A stretch of DNA of 33,501 nucleotides from Clostridia bacterium (GCA_009929275.1 SAAW01000012.1:1-33501); one strand, 5' to 3'; shown: positions 25,252-33,317, counted from the stretch's first letter. Numbers and translations: made by a program. Notes: generated by a model from the sequence alone, not told the origin.

Positions 25252-25287
25252 ACCACAATAATTTTATTTATTTTAAAGGAGAAGATT

Positions 25288-26865
25288 ATGGCTCATTGGG
25301 CATATGAAATTGCAGATAAATTAATTAAGGAAAGACCAAATAAAAAAGAATATGTTTGTGCTGCTGGGATTAGCCCATCAGGCTCAATTCATATTGGTAA
25401 TTTTAGAGATATTGCCACAAGTTTGTTTGTTGTAAAAGCATTGCAACAAAAAGGGAAAAAAGCAAAACTTTTGTTTTCGTGGGACGATTTTGATAGACTT
25501 CGTAAAGTCCCTTCAAATGTTCAAAGTTTTACAAACCAATTTGAAGAAAATATTGGCAAACCATATACTTATATTGACGATCCATTTGAAAAAGAAGCAA
25601 GTTATGGAAAATATTTTGAAAAAGAATTTGAAACTATTCTAAATCAAATGGATATAAAATATGATGTTAGATATCAAACTGATTATTACACTTCGGGGAA
25701 ATATCGCGAGCAAATAAAACTTGCTTTATCTAAGAGAAAAGAAATTTACGACATAATAATGAGTTTTAAAACTCAAGACGCTAACGAAGAAGATAGAGAA
25801 CACTATTATCCTATAAGTATATATTGCGATAAATCATTAAAAGATAATACAAAAGTTTTATCATATGACGATAAAAATGGTGAGTTAATTTATTTTTGTG
25901 AAGATTGCCAAACTAACCATAAAATAAATGTTAATGACTATAATTTTATAAAATTGGTCTGGAAATTAGACTGGCCAATGAGATGGCAATATGAAAGTGT
26001 GGACTTCGAGCCAGGTGGCATAGACCATGCGTCAACTAATGGAAGTTATGATGTTTCAAAAGTTATTTCAAAAGATATTTTTGGATATGATGCACCTTTG
26101 TTCCAAGGCTACGGTTGGTTGGGGATAAAAGGTCTTGGGGCAATGCACAGTTCAACTGGGAAAAATATCACACCAAGCAAAGTTTTAGAAGTTTATGAGC
26201 CAGAAATATTAAAATGGTTATTTGCAAAATATCGACCAGAAGACTCTTTTGAGTTCGCATTTGACGAAACTATAATTCGACATTACTCAGAATATGACAA
26301 ATTATTGAAAGCGTATGCTTCAAAACAAACAACGGAAATAGAAAGTGAAGTCTTTAAACTAATCTTAGACGACGCAACTCAAATGCAAGAAAAAACGCCT
26401 TTTGGCTCATTAGCAAGTGTTGCACCTATCGTAGATTTTAATCCAACTGCAACTTTTATGGCGCTAAAAAAAGCAGGCATTGAAATAAATCAAAACAGTT
26501 CTGAGAGATTAACAAAAGTTAAAAATTGGATTGAAATTTATAATCCAGAAAAAAAATACGATTTGCTCCCTAAATTTAATAATATTTATTATGATAGTTT
26601 AGATGATAATTCAAAACAAGTTTTCAGCAAACTTTATGAATTTATTTCCAAAAATGACTTTACAGAGAAAGAGATACAATCCTTTTTATACTCTATTATT
26701 AATGATGAAAATGCAACAAAAAAAGAAAATATTTTAAACCAACAAGTTAATTTTAAAAATATTTATAATATGCTATTTGGCAGAGATGATGGTCCTCGAT
26801 TATATCTCTATTTGGCTGCCGCCGAAAAAAATAAATACTTAAATTTGTTAACTCCACACGCATAA
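25288..26865 (+). CDS. lysK: Class I lysyl-tRNA synthetase, 525 aa
   Basis: Charges tRNA-Lys with lysine. This is the class I (archaeal-type) enzyme, unrelated to the class II LysS of most bacteria. The HIGH-like motif is HIGN (35-38) in 'AGISPSGSIHIGNFRD', and the KMSKS equivalent is 'MHSSTGK' (286-292). 'PGGIDHAS' and 'SWDDFDRLRKVP' are LysK signatures, and a C204/C207 pair (FCEDC) fits the zinc-like site. The C-terminal alpha-helical cage domain is present. The start at 25288 has AAAGGAG 6 bases upstream; an open frame reaches back to a TTG at 25195, but that extension runs through the leader structure and lacks a start site. No lysS is seen in the window. Confidence 0.96.
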   Translation: MAHWAYEIADKLIKERPNKKEYVCAAGISPSGSIHIGNFRDIATSLFVVKALQQKGKKAKLLFSWDDFDRLRKVPSNVQSFTNQFEENIGKPYTYIDDPFEKEASYGKYFEKEFETILNQMDIKYDVRYQTDYYTSGKYREQIKLALSKRKEIYDIIMSFKTQDANEEDREHYYPISIYCDKSLKDNTKVLSYDDKNGELIYFCEDCQTNHKINVNDYNFIKLVWKLDWPMRWQYESVDFEPGGIDHASTNGSYDVSKVISKDIFGYDAPLFQGYGWLGIKGLGAMHSSTGKNITPSKVLEVYEPEILKWLFAKYRPEDSFEFAFDETIIRHYSEYDKLLKAYASKQTTEIESEVFKLILDDATQMQEKTPFGSLASVAPIVDFNPTATFMALKKAGIEINQNSSERLTKVKNWIEIYNPEKKYDLLPKFNNIYYDSLDDNSKQVFSKLYEFISKNDFTEKEIQSFLYSIINDENATKKENILNQQVNFKNIYNMLFGRDDGPRLYLYLAAAEKNKYLNLLTPHA

Positions 26866-27200
26866 AAACATTTTCTTACAACTTATCGCAATTCAAGTCT
26901 GTCTTATTCAAACTACAAAAATATATTCTATATAAGTAGTGAAAATTTTTATTTTTTTGTATTTTTATAAAAATGAGATTAAGTGAATAAAGACGAATTA
27001 ATAAAAAATTTTGATTGTTTTGCAGGATAAATTTGGCAGTAAAGATAAAAAACCTATTTTTTAATATTAAAAAAAGCCCAAAAAAAGCCCAGTTATCATA
27101 CAACTTAATTGAAGGAGTAAATCAATACTATTTTGGGAAAGAAATAGAAACTATGGATAATATAATAAATTGGTTTTTTATGACTATTATTTGACTAAAA
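26866..27200. other. Gap between convergent genes with a degraded ORF fragment
   Basis: Mostly AT-rich filler. One open stretch of protein-like composition runs from 27015 to the TGA at 27192-27194 on the plus strand, without a usable start. It contains 'KKSPKKAQLSYNLIEGVNQY' and 'KEIETMDNIINWFF'. It may be the tail of a lost gene (transposase or recombinase are possibilities, not shown). No other feature was seen. Confidence 0.35.
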
Positions 27201-27219
27201 AGGATAGCAACTGCTATCC
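27197..27219 (-). terminator. Terminator of the secreted protein/protease operon
   Basis: On the minus strand an 8-bp stem GGATAGCA/TGCTATCC (27202-27209 with 27212-27219) is followed by TTTTT (27201-27197). The protease stop codon (27214-27216) lies inside the stem, an economical arrangement. Confidence 0.8.
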
Positions 27220-27903
27220 CTGAATAAACAATTTAATTGTTAAAGATGGTAATGCAAATGAAACGCCTTGAATAACATCTTCATTTCTATCTTTTAGTCT
27301 AAAACTAATAATACCTAACAATTTTCCACATTTATTAAAAACGGGGCCACCGCTATTACCCTCATTTATAACAAAACTTGTTTGCATCGTTTTTATAGTT
27401 TGCTCATTATAAATTACATTTCTTTCACTGCTTGATATAACGCCAGTTGTAAATGATAATCCAAAGCCATTAGGATTTCCAATTGTAAAAATTGTTTCGC
27501 CGTTGGAGAAGTTTTCTTCCAGTTCGAAATAATTTGTATCAGATTTATCGATTTTTATGGTAGCCAAATCATTATCATCGCTAATTTTAACAACTTCTGC
27601 GACTAACCATTCGTCTTCATTGGCAAGCCTAACTTGAATCAAATTGTAATTTGCGTTTGTGATTGAATTATATGCTACATGCTTATTTGTTAAAATAGTT
27701 CCATTGTTATCAATGAAGAAACCAGTTGCATATCCCCACGTTATTTCATCATCTGATACTTTAATTTCAACTACTTTTAGAATATTGTTATTAAATATAT
27801 CTTCTGTTTTATAGGAAGAAATAAAATAAACACTTGCAAAAATATTAAAAACAAATAATAGACCAAGAATAACGTAATTAATAATTATTGTCTTTTTTTT
27901 CAT
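27214..27903 (-). CDS. Membrane-anchored HtrA-type serine protease, no PDZ domain, 229 aa
   Basis: Trypsin-like S1C protease with the full triad: H75 in 'ILTNKHVAYN', D112 in 'DDNDLATIKI' and S184 in 'NEGNSGGPVF'. A single N-terminal membrane helix (residues 7-30) places the catalytic domain outside the cell. It ends right after the protease fold, so the PDZ domains of DegP/HtrA are absent, as in minimal members. Its start overlaps the stop of the previous gene (ATGA). It is the last gene of a three-gene unit with an unknown cytosolic protein and a secreted protein, which makes the secreted protein a natural substrate (inference). Confidence 0.9.
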   Translation of the reverse strand: MKKKTIIINYVILGLLFVFNIFASVYFISSYKTEDIFNNNILKVVEIKVSDDEITWGYATGFFIDNNGTILTNKHVAYNSITNANYNLIQVRLANEDEWLVAEVVKISDDNDLATIKIDKSDTNYFELEENFSNGETIFTIGNPNGFGLSFTTGVISSSERNVIYNEQTIKTMQTSFVINEGNSGGPVFNKCGKLLGIISFRLKDRNEDVIQGVSFALPSLTIKLFIQG

Positions 27904-28556
27904 AATTTTACTTTTCCATCTGTTAAAGGATTTATATCATTATAAAATAAATTTAATTCTTCCTGAGAAAGTCCACCAGAATCTCTAAGGCAAAAATTGG
28001 AAATTTTTATTTTATCTTTTGATTCTAAAAAGACAATTGTTGTATTCAGTCCCATATATAATGTTGGAAAAACTTCTCTTTTGGCTATTGATTTTTCTTC
28101 AAATTGGTATGCTGCATAAAAATTTTCTTCAGATATTTCAGACTCTGTTAGTGTCTCAATGTTTACTGTTGTAAATTTTGTAAAAAAGCCTTGTTCTTCA
28201 TTAGTCAGTTGGTCCCAATTATATGCTTTTAAATTTAATTGTTCGTTTACACATTTACGATAATTTTCAAAATTCTTTGTTTTTCTTAAAGAATAATATA
28301 AGTTTATAAATTTATCATAATCAAACGTAAAATTTGTTTTATTATTATCACCATTTTGTTGAAATGATATAATTTGGAATTCTTTTTCATTTTTTAAATA
28401 AATATAATAAGTTATCAAACCACATCGATATGCCAATTTAAAATCGGATTTTATATCAAAATAATAACTTAAAAATTCTTTTATTTCCTCGAAACTGTTT
28501 AGTTTTCTTACAATATATTTGCTATAAACTAAATTTTCCCACTCTTTAATTTTCAT
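27900..28556 (-). CDS. Hypothetical protein in the secreted protein/protease operon, 218 aa
   Basis: I do not recognise this protein. It has no signal peptide or membrane helix. The composition is rich in Asn, Glu, Lys and Tyr/Phe, with mixed helices and strands ('LAYRCGLITYYIYLKNEKEF', 'GLNTTIVFLESKDKIKISNF'), roughly the size and feel of immunity or chaperone proteins that sit beside secreted effectors, but there is no motif to support that. Its ribosome-binding site (TAGGAG) overlaps the stop of the preceding gene and its own stop overlaps the protease start, so all three are translationally linked. Confidence 0.8.
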   Translation of the reverse strand: MKIKEWENLVYSKYIVRKLNSFEEIKEFLSYYFDIKSDFKLAYRCGLITYYIYLKNEKEFQIISFQQNGDNNKTNFTFDYDKFINLYYSLRKTKNFENYRKCVNEQLNLKAYNWDQLTNEEQGFFTKFTTVNIETLTESEISEENFYAAYQFEEKSIAKREVFPTLYMGLNTTIVFLESKDKIKISNFCLRDSGGLSQEELNLFYNDINPLTDGKVKL

Positions 28557-28564
28557 ATAATCTC

Positions 28565-29698
28565 CTAAATTTTGGGTGTACCATAAAATACATGTGGATG
28601 AGAGAAAGATGTATATGTTATACCAGGGTGATAATGATTAAAATAGCCAGGTTTTGTTGCAAAATGATGTATTGCCCCTGGACTTCCTAAAAATGTCCCA
28701 GCTTCAGTTGCTATCAACACTGCACTCTCGTTAGTTAATGTATAAAGACTAATTACAAAAGAGTTGTTAGATCCTTTATGTGCAGACTTAACAAATGTAG
28801 ACCCTGTTAAAACGGCTAAAGCCGAAATATTACTTATTGCTACAGGAGAAACATACAACAATCCGTCATCAGTATCTGCTATTGCTATATAATATCTATT
28901 TGACTCAAATTTCATAGTTTTGTCATAAGGTGTAGCATCTATTTTAGTATTCGAAATGGAAATTGTATAGCTTAATTTTGCAGTTATAGTAGTTGTTACC
29001 ACTGTTGTTGTTTTTGCTGTCCATAATGATGTAAACCAACTCCAAAAACTCTTAACCCAAGACACTATTGTTTTGACAACCACATTCACAACTTCAACTA
29101 TAACAGGTGCGGCAACAATTGCCACTGCAGTTAATAATACTGCGACTTCTTTTGCTGTTAAAGCGATTCCAATAGCAGCTAATGTAAAACTACACTCATT
29201 AAAACTATTTTGAGATAAACTTTCAGATAGTGATACATTTGTTCCGTCAGGCATTGCTATGTAATAGTCATCAGAATATTCATCATAATATGGAGTTGTT
29301 TCTAAAGTCTCAGTGTAAACAATAACATTATCTTGAATATAGTCAGTAATAATTTCAAACTTTTCATTTTCTATATCTAAATTTGTTCGATATTTCTTTA
29401 TTGTAATCTCTGCATTTGTAGATAAATATTGAATTCCAGAAAAGTTAAAATTTGAAATATCAGTATAACCTTCAAATAAAATTTGCGTATCATTGTTATC
29501 AATTGAGTAGTTATCAAAAGTATTTAACAATTGATTAACCTTTTCTTCATATGACAATGCTCCAATTTCGTTTGCATTAATATCTCTAGTAAAGATATTG
29601 TTTTGTGAGTTTATAAAACTCGGTAGTAGAAATGAAAAGCAAAGTATTAAAGCTAAAAACATAGAAGTAAAAATTATTTTTTTCTTAAATATTTTCAT
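28565..29698 (-). CDS. Secreted or membrane protein with His-rich C-terminus, 377 aa
   Basis: I do not recognise a full-length family. The N-terminus is a signal peptide (KIFKKK, then a hydrophobic core to about residue 25). Residues 40-170 are a soluble domain. About 170-230 is strongly hydrophobic with an Ala/Val-rich stretch ('AVLLTAVAIVAAPVIVEVV') followed by a Trp-rich amphipathic segment ('SWVKSFWSWFTSLW'). The C-terminus has 'AIHHFATKPGYFNHYHPG' and then 'SHPHVFYG', a pattern of HxH pairs seen at the C-ends of some secreted toxins and adhesins and suited to metal binding. The start at 29698 is preferred to an ATG two codons earlier because AAGGA is too close to that one. It is first in a three-gene operon with an HtrA-type protease. 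Confidence 0.8.
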   Translation of the reverse strand: MKIFKKKIIFTSMFLALILCFSFLLPSFINSQNNIFTRDINANEIGALSYEEKVNQLLNTFDNYSIDNNDTQILFEGYTDISNFNFSGIQYLSTNAEITIKKYRTNLDIENEKFEIITDYIQDNVIVYTETLETTPYYDEYSDDYYIAMPDGTNVSLSESLSQNSFNECSFTLAAIGIALTAKEVAVLLTAVAIVAAPVIVEVVNVVVKTIVSWVKSFWSWFTSLWTAKTTTVVTTTITAKLSYTISISNTKIDATPYDKTMKFESNRYYIAIADTDDGLLYVSPVAISNISALAVLTGSTFVKSAHKGSNNSFVISLYTLTNESAVLIATEAGTFLGSPGAIHHFATKPGYFNHYHPGITYTSFSHPHVFYGTPKI

Positions 29699-29779
29699 AA
29701 ACATTTCCTTATATTTATTTATATAATATCAAAAAATACAATATGAGTCAATAACAAGTAAAAAAATAATTCAAATAAA

Positions 29780-30052
29780 GAAGGTAATGTGAGAACTTAT
29801 TATGGAACAAGCACCATATTCCAAAGATTTGTAAAAAATCACGACTTAAGCGGATAAGGATCGCACCTACACGGGCTAAGACAAACCTTCTGAAACATTA
29901 TGTTTGAAAACAATGTGAACCCTAAAATAACTCAAATGCTATTAGGTCACAAAGAAGTTACCACAACAATTAGAAACTACAACTCAGTTGATAAAACCTA
30001 CTTTGATAAAACAGCAAACATAATAAACGAACAATTTAAAAAATGGCAGTAA
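29780..30052 (+). pseudogene. Tyrosine recombinase (phage-type integrase) C-terminal relic
   Basis: Frame-1 translation from 29780 gives 'EGNVRTYYGTSTIFQRFVKN' and, after a stop (TAA 29855-29857), 'GSHLHGLRQTF', a second stop (TGA 29891-29893), then 'NIMFENNVNPKITQMLLGHK' and 'EVTTTIRNYNSVDKTYF', ending with a natural TAA at 30050-30052. The HxLR box (Q in place of the usual second H), the LGH box and the TIRxY nucleophile tyrosine are all in order, matching Firmicutes integrases of conjugative elements and prophages. The N-terminal two thirds are gone and the two stops make it dead. It lies between a secreted-protein operon and a phage-like gene trio. Confidence 0.85.
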
Positions 30053-30145
30053 ATGTTTAATACTAGAAATATACATGATAAAATTAGCAAAATGGTTGAA
30101 GAATGTAATGTTCTCCAACCTTTTGTACTTTTGAAGGAGAAAATC

Positions 30146-30865
30146 ATGAACGATAAATATGAAATTGAGAACGAACAAAGTGATTCTGAAAATAAAAAAC
30201 ACGAGAACAAGCAAAAGATTGTGAGAAATGAGTTTAAAACAGTTGGTAAATATGGAATTCCACTCGTTAAAAAACAAGAAATAGATTTGAGCAAGATTGA
30301 ACTTTGGAATTATACAAAAACAAAGTCAGATGATAATGAAAATAAACATAAAACAATACATTTTTTTACATATGATTGGTTGTTTGATAATGTTTATGAA
30401 AAACCTGCAACTGCACTTGAAAAGTTGGATCAATATTATGCCTTGCTAACACCTGAATTTAGTACTTATAAAGATATGCCTCTTGCTAGACAAATAGACA
30501 GTGTGTTCAAAAATCGTTGGTGTGGTGCATATTGGCAAAAGCAAGGAATGAAAGTAATCCCAACGATATCGTGGGGATCTATACCGTGCATGGAATTTTG
30601 CTTCGATGGGGTTGAAAAAGGCTCAGTCGTGGCTGTTTCAACTTATACGCGAGAAGATAATAAAGAAGGATTTATGCTTGGTTACAATAAAATGTTAGAT
30701 AAAATTGAACCATCTGCAATCATTTGTTATGGAACACCATTTCCAGAAATGAAAGGAAATATAAAAGAAATAAGTCCGTTTAACATGAAAGAATTAATTG
30801 CGCAAATGGGATTTGAAAATTATATGGAAAAATATATGTCTGGTGAATTATACCCGTCAAACTAG
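30146..30865 (+). CDS. DUF4417 domain protein, 239 aa
   Basis: The core (about residues 80-215) matches DUF4417: 'FFTYDWLFDNVYEKP', 'YYALLTPEFSTYKDMPLARQ', 'NRWCGAYWQKQGMKVIPTIS' and 'IICYGTPFPEM'. The family is found mostly in phages and integrated elements of Firmicutes; its function is unknown. The first 60 residues are a charged, low-complexity tail. The ATG at 30146 has AAGGAG 6 bases upstream. That site is inside a possible hairpin (TTCTCC 30111-30116 with GGAGAA 30136-30141), which could restrain translation. It begins about 90 bases after the recombinase relic and is followed after 8 bases by an HNH gene in the same direction. Confidence 0.85.
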   Translation: MNDKYEIENEQSDSENKKHENKQKIVRNEFKTVGKYGIPLVKKQEIDLSKIELWNYTKTKSDDNENKHKTIHFFTYDWLFDNVYEKPATALEKLDQYYALLTPEFSTYKDMPLARQIDSVFKNRWCGAYWQKQGMKVIPTISWGSIPCMEFCFDGVEKGSVVAVSTYTREDNKEGFMLGYNKMLDKIEPSAIICYGTPFPEMKGNIKEISPFNMKELIAQMGFENYMEKYMSGELYPSN

Positions 30866-30873
30866 GAGTAAAT

Positions 30874-31701
30874 ATGAAAAATTTAAAACTTTATATTGAA
30901 ATGCTCCCAATGGGTGCATGGAATAACGATTTTAGCAAAACATTACCTAAAAATGAATGGGACATTCTTCGAAGTGATTGCTATAAACGAGCAAATGGAA
31001 GATGTCAAATTTGTGGTTATATTACAGATGATTTAGATGCTCATGAAGTCTGGGAGTTTAATATTCATAAGAAAACTCAAACACTAAATGACATAATTGG
31101 AATTTGCAGTAAGTGTCATGGGGTTAAGCATATTAGGAATTCTCAAAGATTAGGATATGGCGAAAATGCAAAAAGACATTTTTTAAATGTAAATAATTGT
31201 AGTGAATTAGATTATGCGTCACATTTAACAAAGGTGCTAATGGATTTTGAAGAACAAAACAAAATCTATAGATGGAAAATACTCGCTGATTTAACTAAAT
31301 TTGGACTTAAAAATGCAACAATAAAAGAACCAGATATCCCAATAATTAAAAATTCATATGAAAATGTAGATTGGAATTCTACAACATATAAAGAAAAAAA
31401 ATCATTATTTAAAAGCTTTGTTTCAAATTTTGCACCATTTTGGATATCCCCACCGAAAGTTAATTCCATTTTAGTAAATAATTATCAAGGCGAAATACAA
31501 TTGACTTGTGATAATGTGAATAAAATAGAGTGGTATTTGGATAATGTTAAGATAAAGACTAAATACAATGTTGTTGGTAAATTTAAAACTCTAATTAAAG
31601 TTGAAAATTTAGAAGGGAAAAATTTATTTTTTATATTATTTGGAGATGGTGGGCAGACAACCTCTAAAATATTTGAACTTTTGCCTCAGGAGATGATATA
31701 A
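30874..31701 (+). CDS. HNH endonuclease-like protein with possible Ig-like C-terminus, 275 aa
   Basis: Residues 30-90 hold a zinc-stabilised HNH-type site: C44-Q-I-C47, H57 in 'DDLDAHEVW', N72 in 'LNDIIGIC', C78-S-K-C81 and H82/H86. Length and order fit HNH enzymes of phages and mobile elements. Residues 185-275 ('GEIQLTCDNVNKIEWYLDN', then 'LFFILFGDGG') look like a beta-sandwich with a Trp strand, reminiscent of immunoglobulin-like domains; this is a pattern impression. The start has AGGAG. The gene ends with TAATG, its last base being the start of the next gene. Part of a tight trio with DUF4417. The target, if DNA, is unknown. Confidence 0.82.
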   Translation: MKNLKLYIEMLPMGAWNNDFSKTLPKNEWDILRSDCYKRANGRCQICGYITDDLDAHEVWEFNIHKKTQTLNDIIGICSKCHGVKHIRNSQRLGYGENAKRHFLNVNNCSELDYASHLTKVLMDFEEQNKIYRWKILADLTKFGLKNATIKEPDIPIIKNSYENVDWNSTTYKEKKSLFKSFVSNFAPFWISPPKVNSILVNNYQGEIQLTCDNVNKIEWYLDNVKIKTKYNVVGKFKTLIKVENLEGKNLFFILFGDGGQTTSKIFELLPQEMI

Positions 31702-32510
31702 TGGGAATGTGCAAACCAAGTGGTAGAATAGATAGTAAAATAGGTAAAGTTGGCGGTCTTAAAGCTTACGGATTGCCCAATACAAGAGTGGAATTGTATG
31801 ATGAAAATGGAGAACTTCTTACTCAAAGATGGTATGGACCAGATGGTCGCGCACTTCTAAATCGTGACTGGAAACATAGCGACAAAGGAAAAGAAAAGCA
31901 CAAGTTTCCTCATGATCACCCGTGGGATTGGTCAAAAAATAAACCCAGAGGAAATTATGATCAAAGTAGAGAAATCGATGAAAACTTTTGTAAAAAAAAG
32001 GAAGAAAATAAAAATATGAAAACAAAATTGTCAAGAGAAGAATTAGAACAAATTAAAATAAAACAAAAAAATAGATACAAAATTGAAACGAAGTGTGATG
32101 TGTGCGGGAAAATTATTTCTGTAGATGAAATTGGAAATGGAAGTGGATGCAAAAACTGTGGATGGGTGCAAGATTTGTTAAGTGAAGAATTTCCAGACAG
32201 AGTAATGTGCCCAAACTTAATACCATTAAGCAAAGCAAAAAAACTGCATATCGAAAAAAACCCCCTTTTACCTGATTTTGACGATTTTATAGGTGGTCTT
32301 GATTTTTATGGAGAAATGCAATTTACATACCAAGGAATAGATTATGGCGTTACTCGTGGTAAAAATGATACTGTTGACTTATGGATTGTCAACGCAGAAG
32401 TATTAGGAACATTCAAAGATTCTGAAAAATTTAAAGAAAATGCAAAAATTGATGGCAAATTGATAAAAGATATTTGGCAAGAAGTCAAGGATGTTAACTG
32501 GTTGCAGTAA
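31701..32510 (+). CDS. Toxin-tail-like domain fused to a CPCC-type zinc ribbon, 269 aa
   Basis: It may be a fusion of two modules. Residues 28-78 contain 'QRWYGPDGRALLNRDWKH' and 'HKFPHDHPWDW', a motif set found near the C-ends of phage and polymorphic-toxin proteins. Residues 106-185 carry C132-D-V-C135 and C150-K-N-C153, then 'WVQDLLSEEFPDRVMCPN', resembling the cysteine-rich CPCC domain often encoded next to toxins. The last 70 residues ('DYGVTRGKNDTVDLWIVNAE') have no name I know. An internal ATG (32016) with a distant AAGGA could give the second module alone. Coupled by one base to the HNH gene. Function is unknown; a toxin/immunity relic is a guess. Confidence 0.75.
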   Translation: MGMCKPSGRIDSKIGKVGGLKAYGLPNTRVELYDENGELLTQRWYGPDGRALLNRDWKHSDKGKEKHKFPHDHPWDWSKNKPRGNYDQSREIDENFCKKKEENKNMKTKLSREELEQIKIKQKNRYKIETKCDVCGKIISVDEIGNGSGCKNCGWVQDLLSEEFPDRVMCPNLIPLSKAKKLHIEKNPLLPDFDDFIGGLDFYGEMQFTYQGIDYGVTRGKNDTVDLWIVNAEVLGTFKDSEKFKENAKIDGKLIKDIWQEVKDVNWLQ

Positions 32511-32676
32511 TGTTAATATGAATAAAAAATATGCGAAAGGTTATGTGTGTAGATATAATATGATTATATTTAAAATTATGATCAGAAAAAAAAGTAATGG
32601 CAATTACTGGCAATCAGTCCGTTTTAGGCAGTTTTGGAAAGATTTAGAACGATTTTTAAAAAAGATTAAAGAATTA

Positions 32677-32712
32677 AAAGCCCGAGAGTTTATGATGAAC
32701 TTTCGGGCTTTT
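32677..32712 (+). terminator. Strong intrinsic terminator
   Basis: A 15-bp GC-rich stem with one G-U pair (32676-32690 with 32698-32712, AGCCCGA/TCGGGCT core) is followed by a T run. It ends the DUF4417-HNH-fusion operon about 170 bases after the last stop codon. Confidence 0.9.
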
Positions 32713-32770
32713 TTTAGGAACGCAAGAAAAAATTGAGCATAAGCGAAAATTTAATATGTAAAACAAAAAA

Positions 32771-32796
32771 ACAAGTTGAAGTAACTTGTCTTTTTT
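32771..32796 (+). terminator. Second terminator-like hairpin
   Basis: ACAAGTT/AACTTGT (32771-32777 with 32783-32789) has a GAAGT loop and is followed by C and six T. Confidence 0.6.
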
Positions 32797-32871
32797 CTTT
32801 TGATTAAATTTTACTGGCAATATGTGAAAAATTACTGGCAATGATTTTTGAGTGATTTTAGATAAAAAAGA

Positions 32872-32914
32872 AAAACTCGTAGAAGTGCCTAGAATAAAGG
32901 ACTTTACGAGTTTT
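32872..32914 (-). terminator. Terminator behind the tRNA-Thr 3' end
   Basis: On the minus strand a 10-bp stem (32914-32905 with 32881-32872) plus four more pairs after a bulge is followed by TTTTTCTTTTTT. It lies just 3' of the tRNA fragment, where the original tRNA gene would have ended. Confidence 0.8.
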
Positions 32915-32918
32915 ATTT

Positions 32919-32963
32919 TGGAGCTGATGACGGGATTTGAACCCATGACCTATGCCTTACCAA
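32919..32963 (-). other. 3' half of tRNA-Thr(GGT), attachment-site scar
   Basis: Read on the minus strand: the 3' anticodon loop TTGGTAA (anticodon GGT, Thr) at 32963-32957, the 3' anticodon strand GGCAT, a variable loop, T-arm ATGGG-TTCAAAT-CCCGT, 3' acceptor strand CATCAGC, discriminator T and an encoded CCA (32921-32919). The 5' half is absent: upstream of the anticodon loop the sequence departs from a tRNA. This is the usual product of a tyrosine recombinase that uses the tRNA anticodon region as crossover. With the native terminator to the left, the chromosome lies on the left and the element on the right. Confidence 0.8.
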
Positions 32964-32987
32964 AACCGACACCGTTTTTGCTAAGGC
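32954..32987. repeat. 12-bp inverted arms around the tRNA scar boundary
   Basis: GCCTTACCAAAA (32954-32965) and its near-perfect inverse TTTTGCTAAGGC (32976-32987, 11 of 12 paired) flank a 10-base centre. One arm is the tRNA-Thr anticodon region, the other lies in the foreign side. Such arms are what a tyrosine recombinase core site looks like. Confidence 0.65.
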
Positions 32988-33317
32988 TGTAAACCCTACC
33001 CTAAAACACCATATAAGAAGCCACTTTCAAGCACCTAAAACTAAAATGGTCACATAAGCAAATCAAACTTATGTGACCATTTGTACCTAAGTCATGCTTT
33101 TTTACTATTAATAGTCCAAGTTCATACTGAAATCGTCGCGCTAAATCTTTATTTATGAGTCTAAATCAATCAAAAATACATTATATGAGCTTGTTAATGT
33201 AATTTTTTTCTATATATTAACTAAATGAATGACAGGATATTTATGCTTATGTTTAATTATATTATGTATTTGCATATTTTTTTTATATGAACAGCAAATA
33301 ATAATATGCGATATTAC
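32988..33317 (+). other. Element-side noncoding region
   Basis: Between the scar and the last gene. It holds the 15-bp inverted repeat listed separately and otherwise AT-rich DNA. No ORF with a start site was seen. Confidence 0.5.
33044..33082. repeat. Perfect 15-bp inverted repeat
   Basis: AAATGGTCACATAAG (33044-33058) and its exact inverse (33068-33082) are separated by 9 bases. It may be a terminator (A/T-rich ends) for a gene lost or outside the window, or an element-end binding site. Confidence 0.75.

Larger units (their letters stand above)
32603..32842 (+). repeat. Dispersed TTACTGGCAAT direct repeats
   Basis: The 12-mer ATTACTGGCAAT is exact at 32603-32614 and 32831-32842, and TTTACTGGCAAT occurs at 32810-32821. 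They lie between the gene trio and the tRNA-Thr scar, with irregular spacing. They could be recombinase arm sites; there is no proof. Confidence 0.5.

Noticed and set aside
25195-25287. N-terminal extension of lysK from TTG 25195
   Set aside because: The open frame runs through a folded leader, TTG has no ribosome-binding site, and AAAGGAG sits correctly before the ATG at 25288, where family members begin.
25160-25287. T-box riboswitch before lysK
   Set aside because: No AGGGTGGNACCGCG-type T-box sequence, no specifier-loop pattern and no terminator were found.
29984-30294. Two overlapping minus-strand ORFs of 97-98 aa
   Set aside because: They are antisense to the recombinase relic and the start of the DUF4417 gene, have low-complexity hydrophobic translations and lack start sites.
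32491-32736. 81-aa plus-strand ORF overlapping the end of the fusion gene
   Set aside because: It has no ribosome-binding site and runs through the strong terminator at 32677-32712.
32603-32842. CRISPR array from TTACTGGCAAT repeats
   Set aside because: Only three copies of 11-12 bases with irregular spacing and no cas genes.
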